A stretch of 64,000 nucleotides of DNA, from contig NC_067205.1 of NCBI RefSeq assembly GCF_026262505.1, positions 13,578,001 to 13,642,000 on the forward strand, written 5' to 3'. This document shows positions 40,950 through 51,923 of the stretch, piece after piece. Every line of letters begins with the position of its first letter. Position 1 is the stretch's first letter. This DNA is from Trichomonas vaginalis G3. Lineage: Eukaryota > Parabasalia > Trichomonadida > Trichomonadidae. The notes beneath the pieces are model-generated. The model worked only from the letters and a program-made list of their open reading frames with translations. It was not told the DNA's origin and ran no database searches. The position numbers were made by a program, and so were the translations under genes.

Positions 40950-42776
40950 TTAGCTTATTAAGAAACTTGATAAAGCACCAATTATTTTATATTGATATTG
41001 AAAGCTACATGATCTAATATAGTGTGCTTTCAATATATCCGGCAACATAGCGAAGTAATAAATTATTTTATTAGATTCTCTTTGTTGCTCATCTCTTGCG
41101 AAAATTCTTAGTGTGTGAATTCCCGGACTAATCTTCTCAAGTTTCCTTATTGTACTAAATGAATACCAATCTACTTGGTTAATTGTTTGGGAGTAATGGT
41201 CTAAAATATTCTTATTATCGATTGATGTGTATATAGTTATGGTTGATGGGATTTCATAATCATGGAATATTCCTTTGATTTCAATGACATCATGATATGG
41301 GTAGTAATATGAGATATTGTTTTGTATGATGATATCAGGCGATGTATTACTAGTTACAGTGTATGATACTGACAAAATATTTGAGGAAATGTTATAGTCA
41401 TCTACTGCAAAAACAGTTAATATGTGTTCAGAACCTATTTCATATGAAGGGATACCAAAAACTATTCGAGTCTTATTAAGTGTGTAATTGCAATCCTTTC
41501 GAATTATTTTGTAAACTATGTTTTCATCTTTCAGAGTAATATTAACAAAGCTATCATCATAAACTTCAACATCGATATATCCTAATTCTGTCTTGGCAAA
41601 ATTAGCTTTCAGTTCTGTCAAAAGTCGGATTTGAGGTATAACATTGACAAGGATTTGGAAACTCAAAGTAGTTGTGGTTCCTGATTTAGATGTAACAGAA
41701 TAGGTTAATGTCAAATAACCTGTTTTCGACGGAACACGAAATGAATCAGTAAAATTGAACTCTGAACCTGTATCAGGATGATCTCAAATAGTGACAGGAT
41801 CGTTGCTATCTATTGTTCGGTTAATTCTGGCATTTTCTCCGACTGCTAACGAACTTAGAGTAAAAAGGAAGGAAACGGTCGAACTTGGATCATATGACTT
41901 CAAAAGAGGTGATTGCCTGATGAGGAGGTATCCAAGGAGGGTGATTCTTGCATAGCCATCTCCAAAACGGCCAATTGAGGTGGTTCCATTCGGGTTTATA
42001 ATTGATTCGTTGCCAGGAATGGTCTTGGCAATGATGTCTTTAAAATCAAACACCTTTCCTATATATCCAGAACAACCTCCAGCACTTCCTCCATCGTTTC
42101 CTTTCAGAGCATACCCTCCATAGTACCCACCACCAGCACCAGCACAAGATCCTTCTGGTGTAGGTCCGCCTGGCTGTCCATTCAATTTTTGATAGCCAGA
42201 TGTTTGGTTGGCAGAGTCTCCTACAAGACTTGGATATGCTTTTGGCCGGCCACCTTCAATTCCTCCTCCATATCCGGTTTCGATGTATTCAAAGAAATAA
42301 ATATCAAGGCCATTACCTCCACCTCCACCAGCAACTATTACACGGTAATCAACTTCTTTATCTCCTACTCTGATGTCGGAAGAACCACCCCCAGCACCGC
42401 CATCATCATTATCACTAGTGTAAGGAGTAACATCACCACCTCCATTAAATCCACCACGGATTAATGAAGGGGGAGGGTATCTAGCATCTTCTCCTTTGGC
42501 ACCAACAAAAACGTAGACTTTTGTCGGTTCTGATATTTTATAAACTCCGACAGAATACCCTCCAGTTCCTTTAGAGGGATACTGGACTTTATCAGCAGTA
42601 CATCCACCACCTTGGGCTCCCCAGACCTCGAATTTGTACAACCCAGGTTGAAGAATGGATTCATAATATGTACAATCATAATTAGTGGAACAAGGATAAC
42701 CGAACGAGGCAATGATACCATCACTATGATAATTCGATAAACTACCTATATTTCTCCCGAGTTTCCATGAATTCAT
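40950..42776 (-). CDS. Glycine-rich / Ig-like surface protein with an in-frame TGA
   Basis: From MNSWKLGRNIGSLS, residues ~45-285 form a glycine-rich domain of the ALK/Gly_rich type (YKFEVWGAQGGGC; GGAGGGSSDIRVGD; VIVAGGGGGNGLD; GAGGGYYGGYALKGNDGG), a family expanded in trichomonads. After ~330 residues a TGA at 41784-41786 interrupts, and the same frame continues (DHPDTGSEFNFTDSFRVPS) for ~275 codons of Ig/cadherin-like beta modules (YSVTSKSGTTTTLSFQILVN; LTVFAVDDYNISSNILSVSY). The continuation is unmutated and homologous to 57745-59313, so the gene is nearly whole with one stop. Probably a surface or secreted adhesive protein. Confidence 0.75.
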
Positions 42777-43166
42777 GAATTACCATTAACCAATCCATTA
42801 GTTTCGGATGGCTTTTTAATTTTGAATTATTTTATCGTCCAAAATTTGATACAAAAATTTGACAGCTAAAAAACCATTCGGGATTCATTATTTTGTTTGA
42901 ATTAAACATGTAAAACTACACATTTAAACAAGTAGTTTTAATTGCGAGTTTTCTTTTATTCCTATGTGGATTGTCTGCCCTTAAATTGATTAAAGATAAA
43001 AATTTACTTGATAAACATCATATTTTGCATCACAAATCACATCTTTGCTTGTTTCTCCAAATGACTTTGTTTCTGACAGAAATATAGGTAAATTTTGTAA
43101 TTGATTGAGCTCATACAATTATTTAAAAGATCACGATTATTTTTGTTAGTAAACGTAACTTGAGAC
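42777..43166. other. Divergent intergenic region
   Basis: Holds the promoters of the minus-strand Gly-rich gene and the plus-strand CFAP47-like gene. No clear Inr consensus was found directly before either ATG. Confidence 0.45.
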
Positions 43167-46100
43167 ATGCATCGATTTATGAAGATATCTCCAGAAATAA
43201 TAGAATTTAGGGATCTTGAAGACGGAGAATCTGATTCAATCGATGTTTCCATTACTAATATTTCTCGAAAAACTCTCAAAATACACTTCTCATTAACAAA
43301 TGATTGTTTTTCGATTGAACAAAGTCCATATATTAGCATTACACCAGGCTTAACTATACAAAAAGAAGTTACTTATACCGCTTATAGCCAGAAAAAAGAA
43401 GAAGGAACTTTTTCAATAATCTCAAATGATGAAAAAATCGACATTCCAATAATTGCATATCCTCAAATGCCATCATTCGATATAAATATTAGAAATCTTG
43501 ACCTAGGAAATCTCTCTCTTTCATCGAATCAAACGAGTTCATTTATTATAACAAATTTCGGCTCAATTTCAGGATTTTTCAAAATTGCTACAGAAAACAA
43601 GTACGCAGAAATCAAACCATCATCAGGAAATTTAGATCCAAATCAAAATCAAGTTATTCAAGTCGGATTTCGCCCTCCAACTACGGGACCTCATGAATTT
43701 GAAATAAAATTCGAATTGCCTAACTCATATAATACAATTCCTCCCCTTAAAGTTAAGGCTTTCATCGTAGGACAATCCTTAGAAATTTTTGATAACGGAA
43801 TACAAACTTCTAAAATCAAATTTGGACATGCATTTTACGGTCAAAAGATCTCGAAATCAGTACATGTTAAAAATAATGGTCCTGTTCAACGAACATTTCA
43901 AATCTTACCAGCACATCACTTAACTGACGACAAATCCGAGTCATACTTCACTCCAGAGGAAAAAGAATACACATTAGAACCAAACGAAGACAAAGAAATC
44001 ACTTTTTATTTTAATCCGCCAAATAATCCGATAAAAAACGACGAAATAGAAATAGAAATAGAGCAAATATCAACAATAGAGATAAACAATACAAATATAT
44101 CATTCGAAATCATATTTACAGGTTCAACTTCACAATTTTTATGTTCAATTTCACCTGTTGACTTTTCATTTGGAAAACAACTCATTAGAAGTCAAACAAC
44201 GAAAACATTAGATATCAGAAACTCTTCAAAACATCCAATTTCATTTTGTATCAAAGAAATTGCAGGAATTCATTTTTCTCCTTCACAAGGCATCATAAAA
44301 CAAAATTCTTTAAGGCAAATAGATGTAATCTTCAAGCCGAACTCATTAGGATTATTTGATTCCCCTGTTTTAGTTTCATTTTGTGATGGATTCATCAAGA
44401 AAAAACTGAATATTTCAGGAGAAAGTGTCACTTCTTTAAATGATGAAACAAAATTCAGTAGAAAGAAGATTTGGGAGACAAATCAAGAGGCAATGATGAA
44501 CTTGAAATATCCAAACAACCCGTATTGTATGACACAATCTGATATGGAAATCAAAGAGAAATTAAATGCAACTTTTCGTGATTATATTTCTACAACAAAA
44601 AATTCTCAAAATTTGACACTAAAAAGTGACAAAAATAATAAAGAAAATGATATTAATTTAGGATTTAATTATGGTGAAGGCTTGATCCCTCCTGAACCTA
44701 CAATGAAGAATATTAAAACGAAAACAGAAAATAAGACAGAAAATATAAAAATTCAACCAAAAAATACTCAAAAATCAAAAATAAAACAAAAACCAACAAC
44801 AAAACTCGAAATACAAGAATGCAGTAAACAATTGACACAGAAACAATTATCCAGTGTTATCTCGTCTGCTGAATCTATTGATTTCGGAGTAGTTCCTATT
44901 TATGGACAAATGACAAAACAATTTACAATTCAAAATAATTTGAATCAACATATTTTTGTCACTTTTTCAAAATTTTCAAATGAATTTTCTAAGTCAACTC
45001 CGCAATCACAAGTTGTTTTTCCTCAACAGACAGCTAGTTTTGATTTAACTGTTGAAGGCATGAATATATGTGAAATAAATCAATTTCTTAAATATACAAT
45101 AAATGGTTCTCATGATTATATAATTTCTTGTCGAGCAAAAATCATTCCTCTTGAAATTAAATTGTCAACAAAAGAGATTATGTTCAAATATCATGAAGAA
45201 CAAGAAGAACAGACAATAACTAAACAAATAACAGTAACTAATCCTACATCAGCAAGAGCAAATTTGAGTTGGACAGGTTTTAATGATAATTTTTCAATAA
45301 AACCAATGAATTGTAGTGTCCAATCAAATAAAGAACAAATTTTCGATGTAACTTATAAACCAAATCATGAGAATCATAGTGAAGTTAGAGTAATACTTAA
45401 TGTACAAGGCGGACAGCAGCAATACGTGAGATTAATTGGAGAAACAGGAAATACTGCAATAGAAATCGAAAAAAATTCATTGGATTTCAAAATTATTCCT
45501 GTTGGAATTTCGAGAATTCAATATTTTATGGTGAAAAGTGTTGGAGAATTTCCAAGTTTCTTTAGTGTTTATTCGAATTATGCTGATTTCATACAGATTA
45601 ATCCTACAAATGGAATTTTGTATCCAGGAGAATTTTTGAATTTGGAAGTTGAAGTTTTATGTCAAAAAGAATTGAATTTTGATATTCCTGTAACAATAAA
45701 AACATGTGGATATCAACCTTTGACATTTAATGTTACAGGTGTTGCTCAATATCCTACTTTAGTTATTGATTGCCATGAAAACAATTTGAATTTCGGAGAA
45801 GTTTTCGTTGGATCAAGTGAAAGTCGAAAAATCACTGCTACAAACAAAAGTAATGTTCCTGCAACGGTTTTCATTAAATTTGAAGAAAAGACATGTTTCA
45901 AATTAGAATATTCTTCTATTTATGATGTCTCAAGTTTATCAAGAATTTCAAGAGGATCAAAAGTATTTAAAAGTGATAATAGTTTGCAAATTGCTAGGTC
46001 AACAATCCAACAAATTGATAATGATTATCAAATTGATGTTTTACCAAACTCTTCAGTTGAATTCGAAATTGTTTTCAAACCTTCACAAAGTGGTGATTTT

Positions 46101-49100
46101 TCCTTCAAAAAATTGCCATTTTATTCTGACAATATTAAAATCAATTTTACAAGGCCATTGAATTTGTTTGCTGTTGGAAGAATCCCTCCTATTGAAGTAT
46201 CCGATCAATGGTTAGATTTTGGTATTGTTAACATTGCTGACCAATTAAATCCAAACGCAAGACCAACAGTTAGACAATTAATTTTAGAAAATAAATCTCA
46301 TAAACCTGTCAAATTTAAATTTGACACTTCTAAGTTGAATAGTTCGATTTCTGTTGAACCAAGTGAAGGACAAATCAACTATTCAAGTACATCAACAGTT
46401 TTCGTTATCTTCAAACCAACATCTGGTAATTTTATTGATTGTTTTCTTCCTTTAACAGCAATTACTGAAACAGAAAAATTTGAAATTGCAAAGATACAAT
46501 TGACAGGAATTATTGAACAAAAACAAATCAAACTATCACAAGAAAACTTGTGTTTCCCTATTGTCCCTATCAATATTCCTATTTCTAGAACTATTTATGT
46601 TGAAAACATCATGTTTGTCAATGCAACAATTAACGTTATTGTTCCTTTGAATGAAAAATCATTTCCTTTGACGTTTGAATTACCAGAAGGAAACGAAATC
46701 AATCATCAAATCACTAAATTACCAATAACATTCACATTTAACTCTCCAAAGCCTATTTCCTTCAGTTCACAAATAGCTGTTGTTGATAATTTAGGAGATT
46801 CTTGTACATTTACTATTTCAGCAACTGCTGATTCTTCTGTTATGACTCTTGATAGTTTTTTGATGAATAATGATTGTAACATTTTAGTTGCTCATAACAA
46901 ACCTGTTATTATATCTTTGAAATCAAAGAATGTAATGAATGATTATATTAGTTATATTTCGGAACTTATTGATATTGGTGATTATGAATACAATCACAAA
47001 ATTCTTGATGAACAATTATATGATTTTTTGACAAAATTTTTGAATTCTTATGTCATGGAAACAAAAATTGAAGATATTGCAACAGATTTTAGTAATTCAG
47101 ATGGCGACAAACTTGTTGAAGTGTTGAATTCATTAACAGGAAATAAGAAACCACCAAATCTTTCTTCAATTGAAAAAATGAAAAGTGAAAGTGAAGAAAT
47201 CAAACTTCAAAAGATGAAATCTTTGCTACAATTGTTGATATCAATGGGATGCTTAGTATCAAGAATTAATCCTTTGTTTTTGATGTCAAAAACAACATAT
47301 TTGAGTATAATGAAACAAAAAATCACAAAAATGTTGTTGGCTGATTCTTCCGAATTTGATAAAGAAAAATGGAGAGAAACTCCAATGACAAAGTTCGTGA
47401 ACTCAGAGCATTTCCAGTCCAAAATAATTCCAAGAATAACAAAAGCTAAAAATGCTTTTAATTATATCTCAAAAGTTTGTTGGTCGGAAGTTATTTTACA
47501 AGTTTTGAAAGTTTTTTATTTAGGAAAAAGTGACGGAGAAAACATTACACAAATAAATGGAGTTGTAGAAGCAATGAGGACAACAGGAATCCAGAACATT
47601 GATAAACTAAATAAAACATCAACTCTTCAATCGAATTACATGACAACAATCGAATCAAATTTGATGAAATGGGTTTCAATTCATATTTGTAAAATGCTTG
47701 GTCCAGAGAATCTTCCTGTTTTGTTTAGTGATTTAAGAGATCCGAAATACTTTGCGAATTTGATTTTTTCTCATATTCCTAATGCAAAATTAAACTTGAT
47801 AATTCAACCATCAAATGAACGTGATTTATTGGAAAACGCAAAAGAAGTTGCAAAATATATTTCTGATCTAGGAATTGGTATAAATATCAAAGGAGAAGAC
47901 ATCATTAAAGGATCACCAATTATTTTGTGTTTGTTGTTATTCCAACTTAAAGAGAGTTTACCACATTATATTCCTAATACAACAATCGAATTCAACTGTT
48001 ATTTGAACGAGAGTTGTAAAGAAAGTCTTCAAATACATAATCCGGGAAACGTTGAAATATTATACAAGGCAAGAATCAATGGTTCTAAGAACTTCACAAC
48101 AACAAATGAAATCATTTGTGTTAAACCAAATTCTTCTACAGAAATAACTGTAAATTATAATGCGAAGACACATCATGAAGAAAAAGCAGTTTTGGAATTA
48201 GTTCCTACAAGAAACAAAGTTTCAGAACCAAAAACAGACAAAGCAACTTCATCGAGAAGATATATGAGATCAAATAAATCATTTTCATCAAGTAAATCAT
48301 TGAATAGTACTGATGAAAATAAACAATTTTCATTGGCATCAACAATTGTAATGAACTTAAAATCAATTCCAAAAATTAAAATTCCTAATGACATTTTTAA
48401 TGTCGAAGGAAAAATTTATGAATTATCAAAACAATCTCTTGTTATTCCTAATCTTTGTGAAGTAGAAGGAACTTATAAGTTTTATAGTTACATGATGAGA
48501 ATTGAAGATGAATTCGGAAATAGTTTCACAAATAGAAAAGAAGATGAAAGAATTATTGAAGAATTCTTTTCAAATCCAACGAAAACAAGAGAAATTGATC
48601 CTAATTTACCTGTTTTAGAACAACAAATAGCAAGTCATCCTTATTTCATGTTCAAAACAGATGAAGTTATTTTTTCAAAAGAAAATGGAACAATTAATTT
48701 TGAATTTTATCCAGTTTGTTTAGGCAAATACAGATGTTATTTGTTGTTTAGTTCAAAAGACAATTGTGAATTCCTTGTTGAAATACAAGGAAAAGTTTCA
48801 TTGAATGATCAAATTGATAATTTCATCAATCTCAAAACAGAATCAGGAGTTTTAACCAAATTTAAAGTTCCTATTGAGTCACAAAACAACAAACTCATTA
48901 ATGCTCTTTCTTATGGAATTGCTCGTAAACAAAGTAAGAACCAAAAAATATCTGATATCAAATTAAGTGAACTTACGAATTCCATTTCGAAAGAAGTTCT
49001 TAGTAATTACATGAATCTTTTTTTTGATTCAACATTCCATATCATTCGTTCTTTAGATAATGTTGAATGTCCAAAAGAATACAAATACAGTGCATTATCT

Positions 49101-51479
49101 CCATATATTGAATGCAATTTTTCATGTGAAAAAGCTGGTCAGTATTCCAGTAAATTTGTTTTCATCAACAAAGAATCATATGATGTTCGCGTCTGCAAAG
49201 TTGATTTTAATGTTATTAATCATACTCATAGTATGTTTATTAACATTGATACAACATGTGGAAGACAAGTAAAACAAGATATTCCTATTGAAAATCGTTC
49301 ACAAAACACTTGGCATTTCAAAGCATCATTTTCACCAAAAACTGATTTGTTTTCTTGTGATCATAAATTTGAAGTTAAACCTAACTCAACATACAACTTT
49401 CCATTTAAGTTTATCTCTCAGAAGACTGGTGAATACACAAGCCAACTTAAAATCATTAATATCACCAAAGAAAAAACAGTAATTTTTAATATCAAATGCA
49501 ATGTAATTGAACCACTTTCAGAAGATAAAATCAACATCAAAACACGTGCAAGAGAGAAAACGCAACATTCTATTTCTATTCCAAGATTCATTGATGAAGG
49601 AATTTTAGCAGTTGAAAGCGATCTTTCCATTCTTTCTTTTAATAATAGTGTTGAAATCAAAAAGAATCAGGAAATACAACCATTTGTTATTGATATTTAT
49701 AGTCCAATTATAGGAGAATACAGAGGAACTCTTACTTTTCGTGATAAGAAGAGTGATCTTTATTTTTGGTATATAATTGAAGTTTTTGTTGATAATCCTG
49801 TTCCAACACAAGAATACGTTGTTTCTATTAAAGAACGAGAAAAAGTTTCCATTTTCATTCCTCTTACTAATTCATCTGATCATAATGTTTCTTTCCATGT
49901 AAATAGATCAGATGATTTCATCTTTGGTGAAGATGATTTTTCTGTTGATGCAAAATCAACGAAAAGTTACGAACTGACTGTTTTCTCATTTGTTTCATTC
50001 CACAAAGTTTGTTGTGTTACATTTACAAATGATGATGTTGGAACATTTATTTTCAACATTGTAATAACAGTTGATAAACCTGATGAAATTATTTTGTCTC
50101 CTTTGGTTTCATTCCTTGGTCGATCATCAAAAACATATGTGCAATTATACAACAACTCGGATTCACAGTGTACATTTAAAGTTAAAAATACAATTCCAGA
50201 GTCATTCCATGTTATTTGTGATGATAATATCTCTGTTGAATCACATCAATCAAAAACTGTTGAAATCGAATATATTCCAACATGTATTGGCCAACAAGAA
50301 GAATGTTTAATTTCTTTTGAATCAGAAGAAGTTGGTGATTATATTTATAGAGTTAGAGGAATTGGAAAACCTCCACAACCAGAATCTCCTTATCTTGTTG
50401 AAAGTCCTATCAACATAATGAGTAGTGGATGTATCTATTTCATGAATCCATTCCCTGGTGAAACAACATTTGAGTTTAATATCTTTAGTGATACAGCAGG
50501 CGTTTTCAATCTTTTGAATCGGAAACATCGTTTCGTTCTTCATGAATATCATGAACAATATCAAATCAGTTTCAGTTTCATTTGCAGTAAATTTGGTCAA
50601 TACACAGGTTCTATCATTGTTTCTGCTGTTGATCGAAATATTTCATTCCATTTCCCATTGATAGGTATTAGCACAACATCAATTGTTAGTTCTAAATACA
50701 GTATACATACACAATCAAAAGTTTCAGTTACAAAAAGATTCAGATTTTTCTTGGCCGGTGAAAATGAAGACAATGAACTTTCTGAATATAACATTGAAAC
50801 TATTTTTAATCGAGAATATTCATGGCTTTACAAATACTTTGAAGTCCATGTATTCGATAAAATCAAAGAAGCTGAAGGATATTATATTGATGTTGATATC
50901 AGATTCAGTCCAAGAAAACCTCTTGAAACAGATGTCAAACTTATTGTTTCAAATTCACTTGGCCAGAAATGGGATTTCAGTATTTTCTGTAAGTCAATTG
51001 AAGGAATCATTGAAGGCCATATTTATTTAGAAAGCAAGATTAATAGTAGCAGTTTCAAAGAAGTCAGTATTTCTGAGAAATTCCAAGAAGATACAACATT
51101 TTCAGCATATTTCAAAGAAGGTTCATCAAGAGATTTAGAAGTTACTCGAGATAGAGGAATTATTGCAGAATCAATTTTCTTATCTGAAAGCTTTGTTCCA
51201 ACAGAAGTTGTCTTCCATCCAAAGATCTACGGAAAGAAAACAAAAGGAATCCTTGTTATTGATACAGACGAAACACAAAGTCTTGTTGAAGTTACTGGTA
51301 ACATTCCAGAATACATTCCTCCAAAAGTCACTCGAAGTTCATATAGTTTCAGCAAAACTAAAGAATCAGAAACAAATCGTTCTCTTCGTCGCAAACACAA
51401 GAATGTTATTCGAGAGAATATTGATTCTGTAAAGATCACCAAACCACTCTCAGCTAGGCGTCGCAATTTCATAGATTGA
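43167..51479 (+). CDS. CFAP47-like axonemal protein (ASH/MSP repeats plus CH domain)
   Basis: A single uninterrupted frame of 2770 codons. It is built mostly from ASH/MSP (HYDIN-type) beta-sandwich modules, each opening with a phrase such as IIEFRDLEDGESDSIDVSI, IDFGVVPIYGQMTKQFTI, LNFGEVFVGSSESRKITATN or WLDFGIVNIADQ. Near residues ~1275-1610 the repeats give way to helical sequence with a calponin-homology-like domain (ENLPVLFSDLRDPKYFANLI; IIKGSPIILCLLLFQLKESL), then ASH modules resume to a basic C terminus. ASH arrays with a central CH domain are the layout of CFAP47, a central-pair/axoneme protein, and the length is close to family members (~3000). Expected in the trichomonad flagella. 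No introns seen. Confidence 0.85.
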   Translation: MHRFMKISPEIIEFRDLEDGESDSIDVSITNISRKTLKIHFSLTNDCFSIEQSPYISITPGLTIQKEVTYTAYSQKKEEGTFSIISNDEKIDIPIIAYPQMPSFDINIRNLDLGNLSLSSNQTSSFIITNFGSISGFFKIATENKYAEIKPSSGNLDPNQNQVIQVGFRPPTTGPHEFEIKFELPNSYNTIPPLKVKAFIVGQSLEIFDNGIQTSKIKFGHAFYGQKISKSVHVKNNGPVQRTFQILPAHHLTDDKSESYFTPEEKEYTLEPNEDKEITFYFNPPNNPIKNDEIEIEIEQISTIEINNTNISFEIIFTGSTSQFLCSISPVDFSFGKQLIRSQTTKTLDIRNSSKHPISFCIKEIAGIHFSPSQGIIKQNSLRQIDVIFKPNSLGLFDSPVLVSFCDGFIKKKLNISGESVTSLNDETKFSRKKIWETNQEAMMNLKYPNNPYCMTQSDMEIKEKLNATFRDYISTTKNSQNLTLKSDKNNKENDINLGFNYGEGLIPPEPTMKNIKTKTENKTENIKIQPKNTQKSKIKQKPTTKLEIQECSKQLTQKQLSSVISSAESIDFGVVPIYGQMTKQFTIQNNLNQHIFVTFSKFSNEFSKSTPQSQVVFPQQTASFDLTVEGMNICEINQFLKYTINGSHDYIISCRAKIIPLEIKLSTKEIMFKYHEEQEEQTITKQITVTNPTSARANLSWTGFNDNFSIKPMNCSVQSNKEQIFDVTYKPNHENHSEVRVILNVQGGQQQYVRLIGETGNTAIEIEKNSLDFKIIPVGISRIQYFMVKSVGEFPSFFSVYSNYADFIQINPTNGILYPGEFLNLEVEVLCQKELNFDIPVTIKTCGYQPLTFNVTGVAQYPTLVIDCHENNLNFGEVFVGSSESRKITATNKSNVPATVFIKFEEKTCFKLEYSSIYDVSSLSRISRGSKVFKSDNSLQIARSTIQQIDNDYQIDVLPNSSVEFEIVFKPSQSGDFSFKKLPFYSDNIKINFTRPLNLFAVGRIPPIEVSDQWLDFGIVNIADQLNPNARPTVRQLILENKSHKPVKFKFDTSKLNSSISVEPSEGQINYSSTSTVFVIFKPTSGNFIDCFLPLTAITETEKFEIAKIQLTGIIEQKQIKLSQENLCFPIVPINIPISRTIYVENIMFVNATINVIVPLNEKSFPLTFELPEGNEINHQITKLPITFTFNSPKPISFSSQIAVVDNLGDSCTFTISATADSSVMTLDSFLMNNDCNILVAHNKPVIISLKSKNVMNDYISYISELIDIGDYEYNHKILDEQLYDFLTKFLNSYVMETKIEDIATDFSNSDGDKLVEVLNSLTGNKKPPNLSSIEKMKSESEEIKLQKMKSLLQLLISMGCLVSRINPLFLMSKTTYLSIMKQKITKMLLADSSEFDKEKWRETPMTKFVNSEHFQSKIIPRITKAKNAFNYISKVCWSEVILQVLKVFYLGKSDGENITQINGVVEAMRTTGIQNIDKLNKTSTLQSNYMTTIESNLMKWVSIHICKMLGPENLPVLFSDLRDPKYFANLIFSHIPNAKLNLIIQPSNERDLLENAKEVAKYISDLGIGINIKGEDIIKGSPIILCLLLFQLKESLPHYIPNTTIEFNCYLNESCKESLQIHNPGNVEILYKARINGSKNFTTTNEIICVKPNSSTEITVNYNAKTHHEEKAVLELVPTRNKVSEPKTDKATSSRRYMRSNKSFSSSKSLNSTDENKQFSLASTIVMNLKSIPKIKIPNDIFNVEGKIYELSKQSLVIPNLCEVEGTYKFYSYMMRIEDEFGNSFTNRKEDERIIEEFFSNPTKTREIDPNLPVLEQQIASHPYFMFKTDEVIFSKENGTINFEFYPVCLGKYRCYLLFSSKDNCEFLVEIQGKVSLNDQIDNFINLKTESGVLTKFKVPIESQNNKLINALSYGIARKQSKNQKISDIKLSELTNSISKEVLSNYMNLFFDSTFHIIRSLDNVECPKEYKYSALSPYIECNFSCEKAGQYSSKFVFINKESYDVRVCKVDFNVINHTHSMFINIDTTCGRQVKQDIPIENRSQNTWHFKASFSPKTDLFSCDHKFEVKPNSTYNFPFKFISQKTGEYTSQLKIINITKEKTVIFNIKCNVIEPLSEDKINIKTRAREKTQHSISIPRFIDEGILAVESDLSILSFNNSVEIKKNQEIQPFVIDIYSPIIGEYRGTLTFRDKKSDLYFWYIIEVFVDNPVPTQEYVVSIKEREKVSIFIPLTNSSDHNVSFHVNRSDDFIFGEDDFSVDAKSTKSYELTVFSFVSFHKVCCVTFTNDDVGTFIFNIVITVDKPDEIILSPLVSFLGRSSKTYVQLYNNSDSQCTFKVKNTIPESFHVICDDNISVESHQSKTVEIEYIPTCIGQQEECLISFESEEVGDYIYRVRGIGKPPQPESPYLVESPINIMSSGCIYFMNPFPGETTFEFNIFSDTAGVFNLLNRKHRFVLHEYHEQYQISFSFICSKFGQYTGSIIVSAVDRNISFHFPLIGISTTSIVSSKYSIHTQSKVSVTKRFRFFLAGENEDNELSEYNIETIFNREYSWLYKYFEVHVFDKIKEAEGYYIDVDIRFSPRKPLETDVKLIVSNSLGQKWDFSIFCKSIEGIIEGHIYLESKINSSSFKEVSISEKFQEDTTFSAYFKEGSSRDLEVTRDRGIIAESIFLSESFVPTEVVFHPKIYGKKTKGILVIDTDETQSLVEVTGNIPEYIPPKVTRSSYSFSKTKESETNRSLRRKHKNVIRENIDSVKITKPLSARRRNFID

Positions 51480-51923
51480 ATTTTATTGTTATATTTTTGT
51501 TATTTGAATAAATGTTTGTTTATTTTTTTTTAAAGGATGCGAACAATGTATATCATTAACTTGTACAACCATGAACATTTAGATTCGATGAACTAACAAT
51601 CCAATTATAGAGGTACATTCTTAAACCAAAAAAGTATAATGATGGACTATGATTTTTTTAAGAATTGATTGGTTTCCAGTGGGGCAAAACGAAATCTATA
51701 GTTAAAGAGCAAATCCGATCTGGCACGGCCATTGTCTAATTATTTTAAATCTATACCATATACCATAGTATATCTCCAAGATGAAGACTATTACATAACA
51801 TTCAATTTTTGAAGAGTAATTTGAAAGTTCCATGGAACATTCAAAAACTTATTGGCTCTAGATTGATACTTTAAAATTTTTCATCTCTTACATCCTAAAA
51901 TCTAAAAATAATAATCTATAAAT
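51480..51923. other. Convergent intergenic region
   Basis: 3' flanks of two convergent genes; AT-rich, no gene or RNA recognised. Confidence 0.5.
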
